A stretch of 64,000 nt of DNA from Oceanobacillus rekensis (GCF_002153375.1 NZ_MTBQ01000002.1:622223-686222); one strand, 5' to 3'; shown: positions 1 through 9,320, counted from the stretch's first letter. Translations and numbers: made by a program. Notes: generated by a model not told the origin, from the letters alone.

Positions 1-2
1 AA

Positions 3-842
3 GCACAGGAACATGGCATAACAAAAACATTAGACAGTCGTAAACTTTTATCTGTTTATACACAAGGATTAACTAGATCAACACGAATGGACGCTGTATT
101 TCCTATTCGTAATATTGATCGAACGGTTGGAACATTACTTGGAAGTGAAATTTCTCGTCGGTTTGGTGCCAGGGGGTTACCAGAAGATAAGATAAACTTT
201 CATTTTAAAGGTTCAGCTGGGCAAAGCTTTGGAGCTTTTTTACCGAAAGGTGTGACACTTCAACTTGAGGGTGATGCGAATGATTACGTTGGTAAAGGAT
301 TATCAGGAGGTAAATTGGTGATTCATCCTTCACCGAGAAGCCCTTTTTCTGCAGAAGAGAACATTATCATAGGCAATGCTTGCTTTTATGGAGCAACAGA
401 TGGAAGTGCATATATCAGCGGAGTGGCAGGAGAAAGATTTTGTGTGAGGAATAGCGGAGCAACCGTTGTTGTTGAAGGAATCGGTGATCATGGATGTGAG
501 TATATGACTGGTGGAAGAGTAATCATTCTAGGTGAAGTAGGAAACAACTTTGCTGCTGGAATGTCCGGTGGGATTGCCTATGTACTTGCGCCAGTTGCAG
601 ATGCGTTTAAACAACATTGCAATCAAGAACTTGTTTTCATTGAAGCATTGCATGATGAAGAAGAAACCTGTTTTCTAAAAAAACAAATCACACAACACTA
701 TCATTATACTCAAAGCTCAGTCGCGCAGCTAATTTTGGAAAATTGGGATAGTTATATAAGAAATATCATCCGCGTTATTCCAAAAAAATACAAACAAATT
801 TTAGCCGAACAGCAACCACGACAGATTTTACAGTCCAAATAA
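3..842 (+). CDS. gltB: Glutamate synthase large subunit, C-terminal part (partial)
   Basis: The reading frame is already open at the left edge, so only the last 279 residues or so are present. They form the glycine-rich GXGXG beta-helix domain that ends the large subunit of NADPH-dependent glutamate synthase (GOGAT), for example GSAGQSFGAF and GKGLSGGKLVIHP near residues 60-105 of the visible part. The enzyme makes two glutamates from glutamine and 2-oxoglutarate; the missing upstream part would carry the amidotransferase and FMN/Fe-S domains. gltD follows after 22 nt with its own strong Shine-Dalgarno, as in classical gltAB operons. The family assignment is secure; the start lies outside the window. 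Confidence 0.95.
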   Translation, partial: AQEHGITKTLDSRKLLSVYTQGLTRSTRMDAVFPIRNIDRTVGTLLGSEISRRFGARGLPEDKINFHFKGSAGQSFGAFLPKGVTLQLEGDANDYVGKGLSGGKLVIHPSPRSPFSAEENIIIGNACFYGATDGSAYISGVAGERFCVRNSGATVVVEGIGDHGCEYMTGGRVIILGEVGNNFAAGMSGGIAYVLAPVADAFKQHCNQELVFIEALHDEEETCFLKKQITQHYHYTQSSVAQLILENWDSYIRNIIRVIPKKYKQILAEQQPRQILQSK

Positions 843-864
843 ATCTTTACAGGAGGTCATACAA

Positions 865-2343
865 GTGGGAAATACAACTGGATTTATGGATTACCAAAAA
901 GTCCCTGTAAGTTACCGCAATCCAGGAGAAAGAATGAAAGATTGGGATGAAATTGCAACCCTTCCATCTGAAGAAATTTTAACCCAACAAGCTGCAAGGT
1001 GTATGGATTGTGCGGTTCCCTTTTGTCAAAATGGGAGCGAGCTAGCAGGAATGACTACTGGTTGTCCACTTTATAACTTAATACCGGAGTGGAATGATCT
1101 TGTTTATAGAGGAAAATGGAAAGAAGCCTACGTGCGATTAAACAGAACGAATCCTTTTCCAGAGTTTACCGGACGTGCATGTCCTGCCCCTTGTGAAGGG
1201 GGATGTGTCGCTTCACTTGCTAACGATTCTGTATCAATAAAAAATATAGAACGAGCGATAATCGATAAAGCATTTGAGGAAGGATGGGTGCAATCAAATC
1301 AACCAAAACAAAGAACAGGAAAAAGGATTGCTGTGGTAGGATCCGGTCCTGCAGGGTTAGCAAGTGCATCCGTCTTAAACCAGCAGGGTCATCAAGTAAC
1401 CGTATATGAACGTGCAGATCGTATCGGTGGATTGTTAACTTATGGAATCCCGAAAACAAAAATAAGCCAAATTGTTGTGGATCGTAGGGTCCAATTACTG
1501 GAAGAGGAAGGCGTTCAATTTGTGACAAATACGGAAATCGGAAAGGACGTCTCCATGAACCAACTACGTACGGAAAATGATGCCGTGATTCTTTGTCTAG
1601 GATCGACCCGTCCCCGAGACATGAATATTCCTGGGAGAAATTATAAAGGAATCCACTTTGCGATGGATTACTTATCTCAAAACACGAAAAGCTTACTTGA
1701 TTCCAATTTTGCGGATGACAATTACATTAATGCAGAGGGAAAAGATGTCATCGTCATAGGTGGAGGAGACACAGCTACAGACTGTATTACTACGGCAATG
1801 AGGCAAAATTGCAGAAGTCTTGTTCAATTTGATATTTATCCGACTCGTCCAAATTCACGTGCAGCGGATAATCCATGGCCACAATTTCCAATCATCCACA
1901 AAGTAGATAATGGGCAAGAAGAAGCGATGCACATATTCGGCAAGGACCCAAGAGCCTTTGCCACCACCGCACAAACCTTTGTTGGAGATGAAAATGGGCA
2001 TCTAACAGGCGTAAAAAGTTCGAATATTGAAACAAATTTTGACGAAAAAGGCAAGAAAATTAGAAAGGTAATCCAAGGAACTGAAAAATTCTGGCCAGCT
2101 CAATTAGTATTATTAGCTATTGGCTTTGAAGGACCTGAAACAACAGCTTTTGATCAAACAAATATAACGTTAACGAATCGAGCTACCATTCAAGTAAAAG
2201 AAGATATGTATCAAACAGATGAAGATGATGTGTTTGCTGCAGGGGATGCGCAGAAAGGAGCAAGTTTAATCGTCTGGGCAATCCAAGAAGGAAAAGAAGC
2301 TGCAAACGCGTGCCATGAGTATGTCATGAGAAATGGATTATAA
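865..2343 (+). CDS. gltD: Glutamate synthase small subunit (NADPH, beta chain)
   Basis: At 492 aa this is the usual length for GltD, the FAD/NADPH subunit that feeds electrons to the large subunit for glutamate synthesis. The N-terminus has the cysteine clusters of the two [4Fe-4S] sites (CMDCAVPFC about residue 46; GRACPAPCEGGC about residue 103). They are followed by an FAD-binding VVGSGPAGLASA (about 154) and an NADPH-binding VIGGGDTATD (about 296), then AAGDAQKGASL near the end. The start is GTG at 865, preceded by AGGAGGT at 851-857. It is co-directional with gltB and dapL with gaps of about 20 nt, so cotranscription is likely. Glutaredoxin-type or Nfn oxidoreductases share this fold, but the gltB neighbour settles the call. 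Confidence 0.96.
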   Translation: MGNTTGFMDYQKVPVSYRNPGERMKDWDEIATLPSEEILTQQAARCMDCAVPFCQNGSELAGMTTGCPLYNLIPEWNDLVYRGKWKEAYVRLNRTNPFPEFTGRACPAPCEGGCVASLANDSVSIKNIERAIIDKAFEEGWVQSNQPKQRTGKRIAVVGSGPAGLASASVLNQQGHQVTVYERADRIGGLLTYGIPKTKISQIVVDRRVQLLEEEGVQFVTNTEIGKDVSMNQLRTENDAVILCLGSTRPRDMNIPGRNYKGIHFAMDYLSQNTKSLLDSNFADDNYINAEGKDVIVIGGGDTATDCITTAMRQNCRSLVQFDIYPTRPNSRAADNPWPQFPIIHKVDNGQEEAMHIFGKDPRAFATTAQTFVGDENGHLTGVKSSNIETNFDEKGKKIRKVIQGTEKFWPAQLVLLAIGFEGPETTAFDQTNITLTNRATIQVKEDMYQTDEDDVFAAGDAQKGASLIVWAIQEGKEAANACHEYVMRNGL

Positions 2344-2360
2344 CGGTTGGAGGAATCAAA

Positions 2361-3602
2361 ATGTTAAAGACAGATTATATACAACAGCTATTTGCAGATC
2401 GAATAGGTGGGACTGAGTTCGGTTTAAAAGAGGAAGTTTATAAATTCGAAAAAATTAAGAGAGCAAAAAAAGAAGCAATACAATCAAATCCAGAAATGGA
2501 TTTAATCGATCTTGGTGTAGGCGAGCCAGATGCAATGGCTGATCAAACGGTCGTTAGAAAATTAGCTGAAGAAACAAGTAAGCCAGAAAATCGTTTCTAC
2601 GCTGACAATGGAATAGAAGAATTTAAGCAAGCTGCAGCTGCTTATATGAGAAATGTCTTTGGTGTAGATAATCTTCAGCCGGAAACAGAAATCAATCATT
2701 GCTTAGGTTTAAAATCAGCCTTGTCCATGCTCCCAACAGCATTTATTAACCCTGGTGATATTACGATTATGCCAACACCAAATTATCCAATTATAGGTAC
2801 TCATACAGAATATTTAGGTGGAGAGGTGTTCCATTTACCATTACTTTCGGATAACGCTTTTCTTCCAAAATTAGATTCATTGCCTGATAGTGTATTAAAA
2901 AAGGCAAAATTACTGTATTTAAATTATCCGAATAACCCAACTGGTGCAGTGGCAACAAAAGAATTCTTTGAAGAAGTTGTTCAGTTTGCAGAAAACCATG
3001 AACTGATTGTTATTCATGATGCTGCATATGCTTCACTTGTGTTTGATAGTGAGAAGCCGCTAAGCTTCTTATCTATCCCAGGAGCAAAAGAAGTGGGGAT
3101 AGAGCTGCATTCCTTATCAAAATCTTTCAATATGACTGGTTGGAGAATTGGTTTTGTCGCAGGAAACGCTAAACTAATTTCCGCATTTAAGGCAGTAAAG
3201 GATAATTATGATTCCGGTCAATTTATTCCAATCCAGAAAGCAGCAGCTTATGCTTTATCACATCCGGAAATAACAGAACAAACAGCAGCCAAATATTCAC
3301 GACGTCATTCAGCATTAGTAAGCGTATTGAATGCATGCGGGTTTCATGCCGAAAAACCAAAAGGATCATTCTTTTTATATACAAGGATTCCAAAAGCAGT
3401 TACAAATGGACCAGAGTTTCAGTCGGCAGAGGAATTCAGCCAATATTTAATCAAGGAATTACTAATATCCACTGTTCCTTGGGATGATGCAGGTGCCTAC
3501 ATCCGCTTTTCAGTCACATTTCAAGCGGATGGAATGAAGGAAGAACAGCGTGTCTTGGATGAAATTAAATCTAGATTAAGCACGGTGCGTTTCATCTTTT
3601 AA
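2361..3602 (+). CDS. dapL: LL-diaminopimelate aminotransferase
   Basis: A 413-aa class I/II PLP aminotransferase. It has the DapL-type N-terminus (DRIGGTEFG, YKFEKIKRAKKEA), LGVGEPD, the PNYP and NYPNNPTG segments, and SLSKSFNMTGWRIGF, which carries the PLP lysine near residue 254. DapL converts tetrahydrodipicolinate directly to LL-diaminopimelate, bypassing the acylated dapD/patA/dapL route of B. subtilis. The immediate downstream gene is diaminopimelate epimerase (dapF), the next pathway step, which supports the substrate. The ATG at 2361 follows TTGGAGGA. A generic aspartate aminotransferase is the alternative, but the N-terminal signature and neighbour argue against it. Confidence 0.85.
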   Translation: MLKTDYIQQLFADRIGGTEFGLKEEVYKFEKIKRAKKEAIQSNPEMDLIDLGVGEPDAMADQTVVRKLAEETSKPENRFYADNGIEEFKQAAAAYMRNVFGVDNLQPETEINHCLGLKSALSMLPTAFINPGDITIMPTPNYPIIGTHTEYLGGEVFHLPLLSDNAFLPKLDSLPDSVLKKAKLLYLNYPNNPTGAVATKEFFEEVVQFAENHELIVIHDAAYASLVFDSEKPLSFLSIPGAKEVGIELHSLSKSFNMTGWRIGFVAGNAKLISAFKAVKDNYDSGQFIPIQKAAAYALSHPEITEQTAAKYSRRHSALVSVLNACGFHAEKPKGSFFLYTRIPKAVTNGPEFQSAEEFSQYLIKELLISTVPWDDAGAYIRFSVTFQADGMKEEQRVLDEIKSRLSTVRFIF

Positions 3603-3616
3603 GGAGGGATGAAGAA

Positions 3617-4519
3617 ATGCTGTTTACTAAAATGCATGGCTTAGGAAATAATTATATCCTCTTTGATCTATTAGATAATCCGGTTAATGTACTACAAGAA
3701 CAGGACTATCCCGAACTATCCAGAAAAATTTCCGATATTAACTTTGGAATTGGTTCTGATGGAATTATCCTTATTTGCTCATCAGAACAAGCTGATTTTA
3801 AAATGAGAATATTTAATGAAGATGGTTCGGAAGCAAAGAATTGCGGAAATGGCCTGCGCTGTGTTGCAAAGTTTCTCTATGATCATCAGTATGCTCAGGC
3901 AACCCATTTTACGATTGAAACGTTGGGGGGAGTCGTGAATGTTGAAGTGGAAGTTAATAATAATCAAACGGTAGAATATGTCACCGTGGATATGGGAGAA
4001 CCGAAACTATTAAAAGGAATGATCCCAATGAAAGGAGATCCATTTTCTGCGGCCATTAATGAAACGTATACCTTTGGTGAAGAGGCGTACAATCTGAGCT
4101 GCATATCCATGGGGAATCCTCATGCAATTATGTTTGTTGATAATGTCCATGAAATACCACTCGAAGAAATTGGACCAACAATTGAATATTCTAAGTTATT
4201 TCCGGAACGTGTGAATCTAAGTATCGTTCACGTTAAAAACCGAAAGGAGTTGGATTACCGGGTATGGGAAAGGGGTTCAGGAATTACAATGGCCTGTGGA
4301 ACAGGTTCCTGTGCTTCTGTAGTAGCAGCTACATTAAATGATTTGCTTGATAAAAATCAACCTATACTTGTTCATCTTCCAGGAGGGGATCTAACCATAA
4401 GATGGGATGAATTTGGTCATGTATGGATGCGAGGAAAAGCTTCTTATGTGTGCCATGGAGAATTAGATAATGTTTTTAACTTAAATAATAACAACCAAAA
4501 ATTAGGGGGAATGATGTAA
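3617..4519 (+). CDS. dapF: Diaminopimelate epimerase
   Basis: A 300-aa protein that interconverts LL- and meso-diaminopimelate for lysine and peptidoglycan synthesis, in the cytoplasm, without a cofactor. Both catalytic cysteines sit in the expected motifs: [10 protein letters not shown] about residue 76 and ACGTGSCAS about residue 226. The N-terminus [14 protein letters not shown] is typical. The ribosome binding site AAGGAGGGA lies at 3601-3609, and the stop codon overlaps the start of glnA by one base (TAATG), suggesting translational coupling. Placement directly before glutamine synthetase is uncommon for dapF. Confidence 0.95.
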   Translation: MLFTKMHGLGNNYILFDLLDNPVNVLQEQDYPELSRKISDINFGIGSDGIILICSSEQADFKMRIFNEDGSEAKNCGNGLRCVAKFLYDHQYAQATHFTIETLGGVVNVEVEVNNNQTVEYVTVDMGEPKLLKGMIPMKGDPFSAAINETYTFGEEAYNLSCISMGNPHAIMFVDNVHEIPLEEIGPTIEYSKLFPERVNLSIVHVKNRKELDYRVWERGSGITMACGTGSCASVVAATLNDLLDKNQPILVHLPGGDLTIRWDEFGHVWMRGKASYVCHGELDNVFNLNNNNQKLGGMM

Positions 4520-5844
4520 TGAACAGAGAAGATATTTTAAAAAAGGTTAAGGAAAATAACGTCCAATATATTCGCTTACAATTTACCGATTTATTCGGAA
4601 CGGTAAAAAATGTGGAAATACCTATTAGTCAATTACAGAAAGCCCTCGACAATCAAATGATGTTTGATGGCTCTTCTATTGAAGGTTTTGTTCGCATAGA
4701 GGAATCGGATATGTATTTATATCCTGATTTAGATACCTTTGTCATTTTTCCATGGTCATCAGAAAAAGGAAAAATTGCTCGCTTTATATGTGATGTCTAT
4801 AATGCCGATGGAACACCATTTAAAGGGGATCCCCGTAACAATTTGAAGCGGGTACTACAAGAAATGGAAGAACTAGGATTTACAAATTTCAATGTTGGCC
4901 CGGAACCTGAATTCTTTTTATTTAAACTAGATGAAAAAGGGGAACCGACACTTGAATTAAATGATTATGGTGGTTATTTTGACCTTGCTCCAACAGATTT
5001 AGGAGAAAACTGTAGGCGTGATATTGTATTAGAACTGCAAGAATTAGGATTTGAAATAGAAGCCTCTCACCATGAAGTTGCACCTGGGCAACACGAGATA
5101 GACTTTAAATATCAAGATGCATTAAGAGCTTGTGATGACATCCAAACTTTTAAACTTGTTGTGAAGACAATTGCTCGCAAACACGGATTACACGCTACCT
5201 TTATGCCAAAACCATTGTTTGGTGTAAATGGGTCTGGCATGCATTGTAACCTAAGTTTATTTAGAGGTAGTAAAAATGCTTTTTATGATCCTAATGGGCA
5301 GTTGGAAATCAGTGACACGGCACGGAACTTCTTGGCGGGAATCTTAAAACATGCAGAAAGTTTTACAGCTATTACAAATCCAACGGTTAATTCTTATAAA
5401 AGATTAGTTCCGGGATATGAGGCACCATGTTATATTGCGTGGTCAGCAAGAAACCGGAGCCCACTTATTCGTATCCCAGCTTCACGTAAATTAAGTACTC
5501 GTGTAGAGGTACGAAGTGTTGACCCATCTGCAAATCCATATTTAGCATTGGCTGTTTTATTAGCAGCAGGATTAGATGGAATTAAAAACAATGAAATAGC
5601 ACCAGAACCAATTGACCAGAATATTTATGCAATGTCACCTACACAACGTAGAGAGTTCGGTATTGATGATTTGCCTGCTACTTTAGCTGAAGCGCTTGGT
5701 TATTTAAAAGCGAATGAAGTAATAAAGAATGCTTTAGGTAGCCATTTATTCGAACATTTTATAGAAGCAAAAGAAATTGAATGGGATATGTTCCGTACAC
5801 AAGTGCACCCATGGGAACGTGAACAGTATATGAGACAATATTGA
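4519..5844 (+). CDS. glnA: Glutamine synthetase, type I
   Basis: A 441-aa GSI that makes glutamine from glutamate, ammonia and ATP. It carries the metal-binding EPEFFLF near residue 131, [10 protein letters not shown] around 242, the flexible-loop [10 protein letters not shown] around 293, and the substrate-binding [11 protein letters not shown] around 314. The length, the [20 protein letters not shown] segment and the C-terminus [12 protein letters not shown] match the Gram-positive GSI-alpha type, which is feedback inhibited and not adenylylated. It overlaps dapF by one base. No glnR repressor gene is next to it, unlike the usual glnRA operon, so this may be a second or specialised glutamine synthetase working with the adjacent gltBD and amtB. 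Confidence 0.95.
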   Translation: MNREDILKKVKENNVQYIRLQFTDLFGTVKNVEIPISQLQKALDNQMMFDGSSIEGFVRIEESDMYLYPDLDTFVIFPWSSEKGKIARFICDVYNADGTPFKGDPRNNLKRVLQEMEELGFTNFNVGPEPEFFLFKLDEKGEPTLELNDYGGYFDLAPTDLGENCRRDIVLELQELGFEIEASHHEVAPGQHEIDFKYQDALRACDDIQTFKLVVKTIARKHGLHATFMPKPLFGVNGSGMHCNLSLFRGSKNAFYDPNGQLEISDTARNFLAGILKHAESFTAITNPTVNSYKRLVPGYEAPCYIAWSARNRSPLIRIPASRKLSTRVEVRSVDPSANPYLALAVLLAAGLDGIKNNEIAPEPIDQNIYAMSPTQRREFGIDDLPATLAEALGYLKANEVIKNALGSHLFEHFIEAKEIEWDMFRTQVHPWEREQYMRQY

Positions 5845-5891
5845 TTATTTTAAGGAAACGACTTGCTGTAGGGAAGATTACTAGATGATAT

Positions 5892-5923
5892 AAAAGTTGG
5901 GAGGCTTGTACTCCCACACTTTT
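5892..5923 (+). promoter_or_regulatory. Hairpin between glnA and amtB
   Basis: Positions 5892-5903 (AAAAGTTGGGAG) pair with 5911-5923 (CTCCCACACTTTT), with one bulged base and a 7-nt loop. No run of T follows, so it is not a convincing intrinsic terminator. A weak attenuator, a transcript-processing site or a stability hairpin that lowers amtB relative to glnA are all possible. Confidence 0.45.
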
Positions 5924-5953
5924 AAATAAAAGATTAATTAGGGAGGAAATGGA

Positions 5954-7267
5954 ATGGATGACTTGTATTTAATTAATAGCATGTGGATTATAATAGGTGC
6001 AATTCTAGTTATTTTCATGCAAGGCGGTTTTATATTACTGGAAGCAGGTTCAATAAGAATGAAAAATGCTGGCCATGTTTCTGGAAAGACCATCTTTTCA
6101 TTTGGTATTTCTTCTCTAGTATTTTGGGCCGTTGGTTATGGATTTATTTTTGGAGATAATGGAAACTTCTTCGCAGGCATGTCTAATTTCTTCTTTTCTG
6201 GGACTGAAGTGGAGGGAAGCTCTTATTCAGCATCCGCTTTCTTTATATTTCAACTTGCATTTGCTGGAATCTCTTTAGCTATTGCATTTGGTGGATTTGC
6301 GGAACGAGCAAAGCTTTCTGTTTACCTAGTGTTTGCCGTACTATTCTCTGCGCTTGTATACCCAGTTGTTGCTCACTGGATATGGGGTGGTGGCTGGTTA
6401 GCGGAACATGGAAAACAGGATTTCGCTGGATCTACAGTTGTTCACTTGACTGGTGCAATGGCCGCATTGTCTGCTACCATTCTGCTTAAACCAAGAATTG
6501 GAAAATATAATGCAAATGGAACTGCAAATAATTTAAGTGGACATAATCAAGTGTACTCCGCTTTAGGTGTTTTAATATTATTTATTGGTTGGTTTGGATT
6601 TAATGCTGGAAGTACGTTAGGTGTAGAGGATGGGTTCTTTGCGTTTGTTGCTTTAAATACGGCTTTAGCGGCAGCTGCTGGGGCAATTAGTGCTTTGCTT
6701 ATCTCATGGGTTGTATTAGGTAAATCTGATATTCCGACTATGTTAAATGGAACATTAGCTGGACTAGTAGCTATTACAGCGTCCTGTGCATTTGTAGAAG
6801 TATGGGCATCCGTTGTTATTGGTTTTATTGCTGGAATCATGGTTTTTTATAGTGCAAGATTTTTTGAAAAACGTAAAATAGATGATCCTATTTTTGCCCT
6901 TTCAGTACATGGGCTTGCAGGTGTATGGGGAACCTTGTCAACAGGATTATTTGCTACACCAGAGTTAGCAACAGTCGGTCAAGCTGGACTATTTTATGGT
7001 GGGGGATTTACACAGCTAACCGTTCAAGCGATGGGTGTATTCATATCTGCGGCCTATGCATTTGGAATGTCATTTATCATACTACTAATCATGAAAAAAG
7101 TGTTAAATGGACTAAGGGTGACCGAAGAAGAAGAGTTGATAGGATTAGATATGAGTGAACATGGTAGCTACGGATATCCGGAGGCATTTACAAATAATAA
7201 TAAAATTAAAGGATTAGAAACTGTCGTACCATACAAAACGGAAACCTCTCAGCTAGTTAATGATTAA
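5954..7267 (+). CDS. amtB: Ammonium transporter
   Basis: A 437-aa Amt/Rh-family membrane protein with about 11 hydrophobic segments that conducts ammonium or ammonia into the cell. Visible family marks are FMQGGFILLEAG near the N-terminus and the two pore histidines in VVHLTGAMAALSA (about residue 160) and SVHGLAGVWG (about 317). The ATG at 5954 follows AGGGAGGAAATGGA. It lies 109 nt after glnA on the same strand, which fits coordinated nitrogen uptake and assimilation. No glnK (PII) gene follows, although amtB-glnK is the common pair in bacilli; the transcript appears to end at the hairpin at 7339. Confidence 0.96.
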   Translation: MDDLYLINSMWIIIGAILVIFMQGGFILLEAGSIRMKNAGHVSGKTIFSFGISSLVFWAVGYGFIFGDNGNFFAGMSNFFFSGTEVEGSSYSASAFFIFQLAFAGISLAIAFGGFAERAKLSVYLVFAVLFSALVYPVVAHWIWGGGWLAEHGKQDFAGSTVVHLTGAMAALSATILLKPRIGKYNANGTANNLSGHNQVYSALGVLILFIGWFGFNAGSTLGVEDGFFAFVALNTALAAAAGAISALLISWVVLGKSDIPTMLNGTLAGLVAITASCAFVEVWASVVIGFIAGIMVFYSARFFEKRKIDDPIFALSVHGLAGVWGTLSTGLFATPELATVGQAGLFYGGGFTQLTVQAMGVFISAAYAFGMSFIILLIMKKVLNGLRVTEEEELIGLDMSEHGSYGYPEAFTNNNKIKGLETVVPYKTETSQLVND

Positions 7268-7281
7268 GGAGAGTGGACAAT

Positions 7282-7308
7282 ATGTTGATACATCATTCGT
7301 CCTATTAA
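7282..7308 (+). CDS. Eight-codon mini-ORF after amtB
   Basis: An 8-codon frame (MLIHHSSY) starts at an ATG eight bases after AAGGAGAG (7266-7273), which overlaps the amtB stop. The spacing is ideal, but the peptide is too short to assign. It may be a relic of a lost downstream gene such as glnK, or chance. Confidence 0.15.
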   Translation: MLIHHSSY

Positions 7309-7338
7309 TCTATTAATCTTAAAAAAGTTGGCATGACC

Positions 7339-7386
7339 AAAACACTGTAACTTACCAGTTTAATAATGGTAAGTTACAGTGTTTTT
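7339..7386. terminator. Bidirectional terminator, amtB / chrA
   Basis: A perfect 19-bp stem (AAAACACTGTAACTTACCA with its complement) around a 9-nt loop, T-rich on both strands. It separates the plus-strand amtB from the minus-strand chrA and can serve both. Confidence 0.9.
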
Positions 7387-7443
7387 CATGAATAATTTGA
7401 ACCCTCATTGGAAATATTACCAACTTAGGATTTCAATATTTGT

Positions 7444-8637
7444 CTATACATAAGACATTAAGAATCCACCTACTGCACCTGTGAGTACAATAATCCATGG
7501 TGGAAGTTTCCAATAAACCAACATACTGAATAGAATTGCTGCTAGTGCAAAATCAATTGGTGCATGAATAGAACTAGTCCAAATTGGATGGTAAAGTGCA
7601 GATATTAGGATACCTACTACGGAAGCATTTACGCCTATCAAAGCCCCCTTAATTTTCGGATTACTACGTAAGGCATCCCAAAATGGCAAAGTACCTAATA
7701 TGAGTAGGAATGCAGGTAAAAAGATTGCGAACGTTGCAAACAAACCACCTTGCCAGCCGTTAATGACGGTACCAATATATGCAGCGAACGTAAATAGAGG
7801 TCCGGGAACAGCTTGAGCTGCACCGTATCCGGCAAGAAATTCCTGTTCAGTTAACCACCCTACAGGAACAAATTCCTGCTCTAATAGTGGCAACACCACA
7901 TGACCGCCACCAAATACAAGAGAACCGGCGCGATAAAAACTGTCAAACAAAGCAATCCATTCTATTGAAGTAAGGTTACGAAGTATAGGAAGAATTAATA
8001 ATAAGCCAAAGAATAAGGTTAGACAAATATATCCGAATCGACGTGAAATAGGGAAATGTGTAACCGATTGTTCTTTCTGCATGGTTTGCTGCCTGAAAAG
8101 AAGAAAACCGACAACACCCGCCAATAAGATGACGCCAATCTGTGAGTATGCTGTCTGCCATAATAATGTGACAACCAGTGCAAATAAAGCAATTGTTTTT
8201 CTTTGAAGATCAGGAGCTAAATTCTTCGCCATACCTAAAACTGCATGAGCAACTACGGCAACAGCAACGATTTTTAACCCATTGATCCATCCTGCATCTT
8301 CTATTCCAAATGTATGAAGAAAGGAGGCGAAAATAATCAGTGCGATTACGGATGGGAGTGTAAAACCAAGAAAGGAAATAATCCCCCCTAATATTCCCCC
8401 ACGCATAACACCAATACCAATTCCAACTTGACTACTCGAAGGTCCGGGCAAGAATTGACAAAGTGCAACTAAATCTGCATAGCTTTTTTCATCCATCCAC
8501 TTGCGTCTTCGGACATACTCTTCATGAAAGTAACCTAGATGTGCGATAGGTCCACCAAATGAAGTTAGTCCAAGTCTGGTGGAAATGATTAAGATTTCTA
8601 ACCATGTTTTCATTTTATTTTCTTTCTTTTTATTCAT
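7444..8637 (-). CDS. chrA: Chromate transporter, CHR family
   Basis: A 397-aa hydrophobic protein with two homologous halves. Each half carries CHR motifs: GLTSFGGPIAHLGYFHEEYV and CQFLPGPSSSQVG in the first, and FGGGHVVLPLLEQEFV and AAQAVPGPLFTFA in the second. CHR proteins export chromate, probably by proton antiport; some members may carry other oxyanions such as sulfate. The start ATG follows TAAGGTGGTG and is only 15 nt after the stop of the PadR-type regulator on the same strand, so the two form an operon. PadR-ChrA pairs are common in bacilli. Confidence 0.9.
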   Translation of the reverse strand: MNKKKENKMKTWLEILIISTRLGLTSFGGPIAHLGYFHEEYVRRRKWMDEKSYADLVALCQFLPGPSSSQVGIGIGVMRGGILGGIISFLGFTLPSVIALIIFASFLHTFGIEDAGWINGLKIVAVAVVAHAVLGMAKNLAPDLQRKTIALFALVVTLLWQTAYSQIGVILLAGVVGFLLFRQQTMQKEQSVTHFPISRRFGYICLTLFFGLLLILPILRNLTSIEWIALFDSFYRAGSLVFGGGHVVLPLLEQEFVPVGWLTEQEFLAGYGAAQAVPGPLFTFAAYIGTVINGWQGGLFATFAIFLPAFLLILGTLPFWDALRSNPKIKGALIGVNASVVGILISALYHPIWTSSIHAPIDFALAAILFSMLVYWKLPPWIIVLTGAVGGFLMSYV

Positions 8638-8652
8638 GTATGCACCACCTTA

Positions 8653-8961
8653 CTAATCTTTAATCTCTTTAAACAACTCATAGGCTTTATCCCTTGCTTG
8701 ATCGAGAATAACTTCCCCTTTGCTTGTTGCAGTATAATATTTTCTGATTTTCCCTTCGACATTTCGATTTTCTTTTAGCAAAAGGCCATCTGATTCCATA
8801 CTGTGAAGAATTGGATATAATGTCCCTGCGCTGATTTCATATCCATGTTCCTCAAGCTCTTCATGCATCCAAGCGCCATAAATCGGATGTTCCTTTGCAT
8901 GGTGGAGAATATGTATTTGTATAAATCCTAGGAAGAGCTTCCTTAGTATTTTGTCTTCCAG
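8653..8961 (-). CDS. PadR-family transcriptional regulator
   Basis: The conserved winged-helix core is clear: HPIYGAWMHEELEEHGY, ISAGTLYPILHSMESDGLL, and KYYTATSKGE. An internal ATG at 8868 would cut off the first helix. Reading upstream in frame gives LEDKILRKLFLGFIQIHILHHAKEHPIYGAWM, the expected PadR N-terminus, up to a CTG at 8961 preceded at 6 nt by AAGGGTGG. I therefore propose a rare CTG start and about 102 aa. It likely represses itself and chrA from the palindrome just upstream. The ligand is unknown; chromate stress is a guess from context. Confidence 0.8.
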   Translation of the reverse strand: MEDKILRKLFLGFIQIHILHHAKEHPIYGAWMHEELEEHGYEISAGTLYPILHSMESDGLLLKENRNVEGKIRKYYTATSKGEVILDQARDKAYELFKEIKD

Positions 8962-8988
8962 TTTAGTCCACCCTTTCTGTTAATGAAG

Positions 8989-9024
8989 TTAATATCGAAA
9001 GGCGATATTGTTAATCGATATTAA
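8989..9024. promoter_or_regulatory. Inverted repeat, putative PadR operator
   Basis: TTAATATCG at 8989-8997 is exactly matched by its reverse complement CGATATTAA at 9016-9024. A third half-site CGATATT lies between them at 9003. It sits just upstream of the padR-chrA operon, where an autoregulatory operator is expected. Confidence 0.6.
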
Positions 9025-9150
9025 CTAAATTAGCATATTCTATTTTGCTATTCAATACCCTTTGGGAAACTAAAATAAATTTTACATTGAGTTAACATTT
9101 TTCCTGCTGGGATGGTAACTTTTCTTTGGTAAATAAAAAGGGATTGACAA

Positions 9151-9320
9151 CATACTTATAGGGCATCTTTCGTAGTCGATGAGAAATATTTAATGACCGG
9201 TGATATTCTCTTCGTTAACTCGATTGGAAGGCCAAATCTTGCAGGACTTGCACAAAGTTGGTCAGTGATTTAAAAGAGACACTTTATAATTTGATATCAA
9301 CTATCAGAAGAACTAATTAA
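9151..9320 (+). pseudogene. Remnant of a metallo-beta-lactamase-fold hydrolase
   Basis: The translation from about 9151 reads [20 protein letters not shown] and then [17 protein letters not shown]. This is the characteristic second half of the YrkH/persulfide dioxygenase-like MBL fold (usual form LTGDTLFV..IGRPDLAG). A single-base shift near 9262 moves the sequence to a frame reading [14 protein letters not shown] before a stop at 9318-9320. No start, ribosome binding site or zinc-binding HxHxDH half is visible upstream. This is a decayed gene fragment beside the metal genes. Confidence 0.7.
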
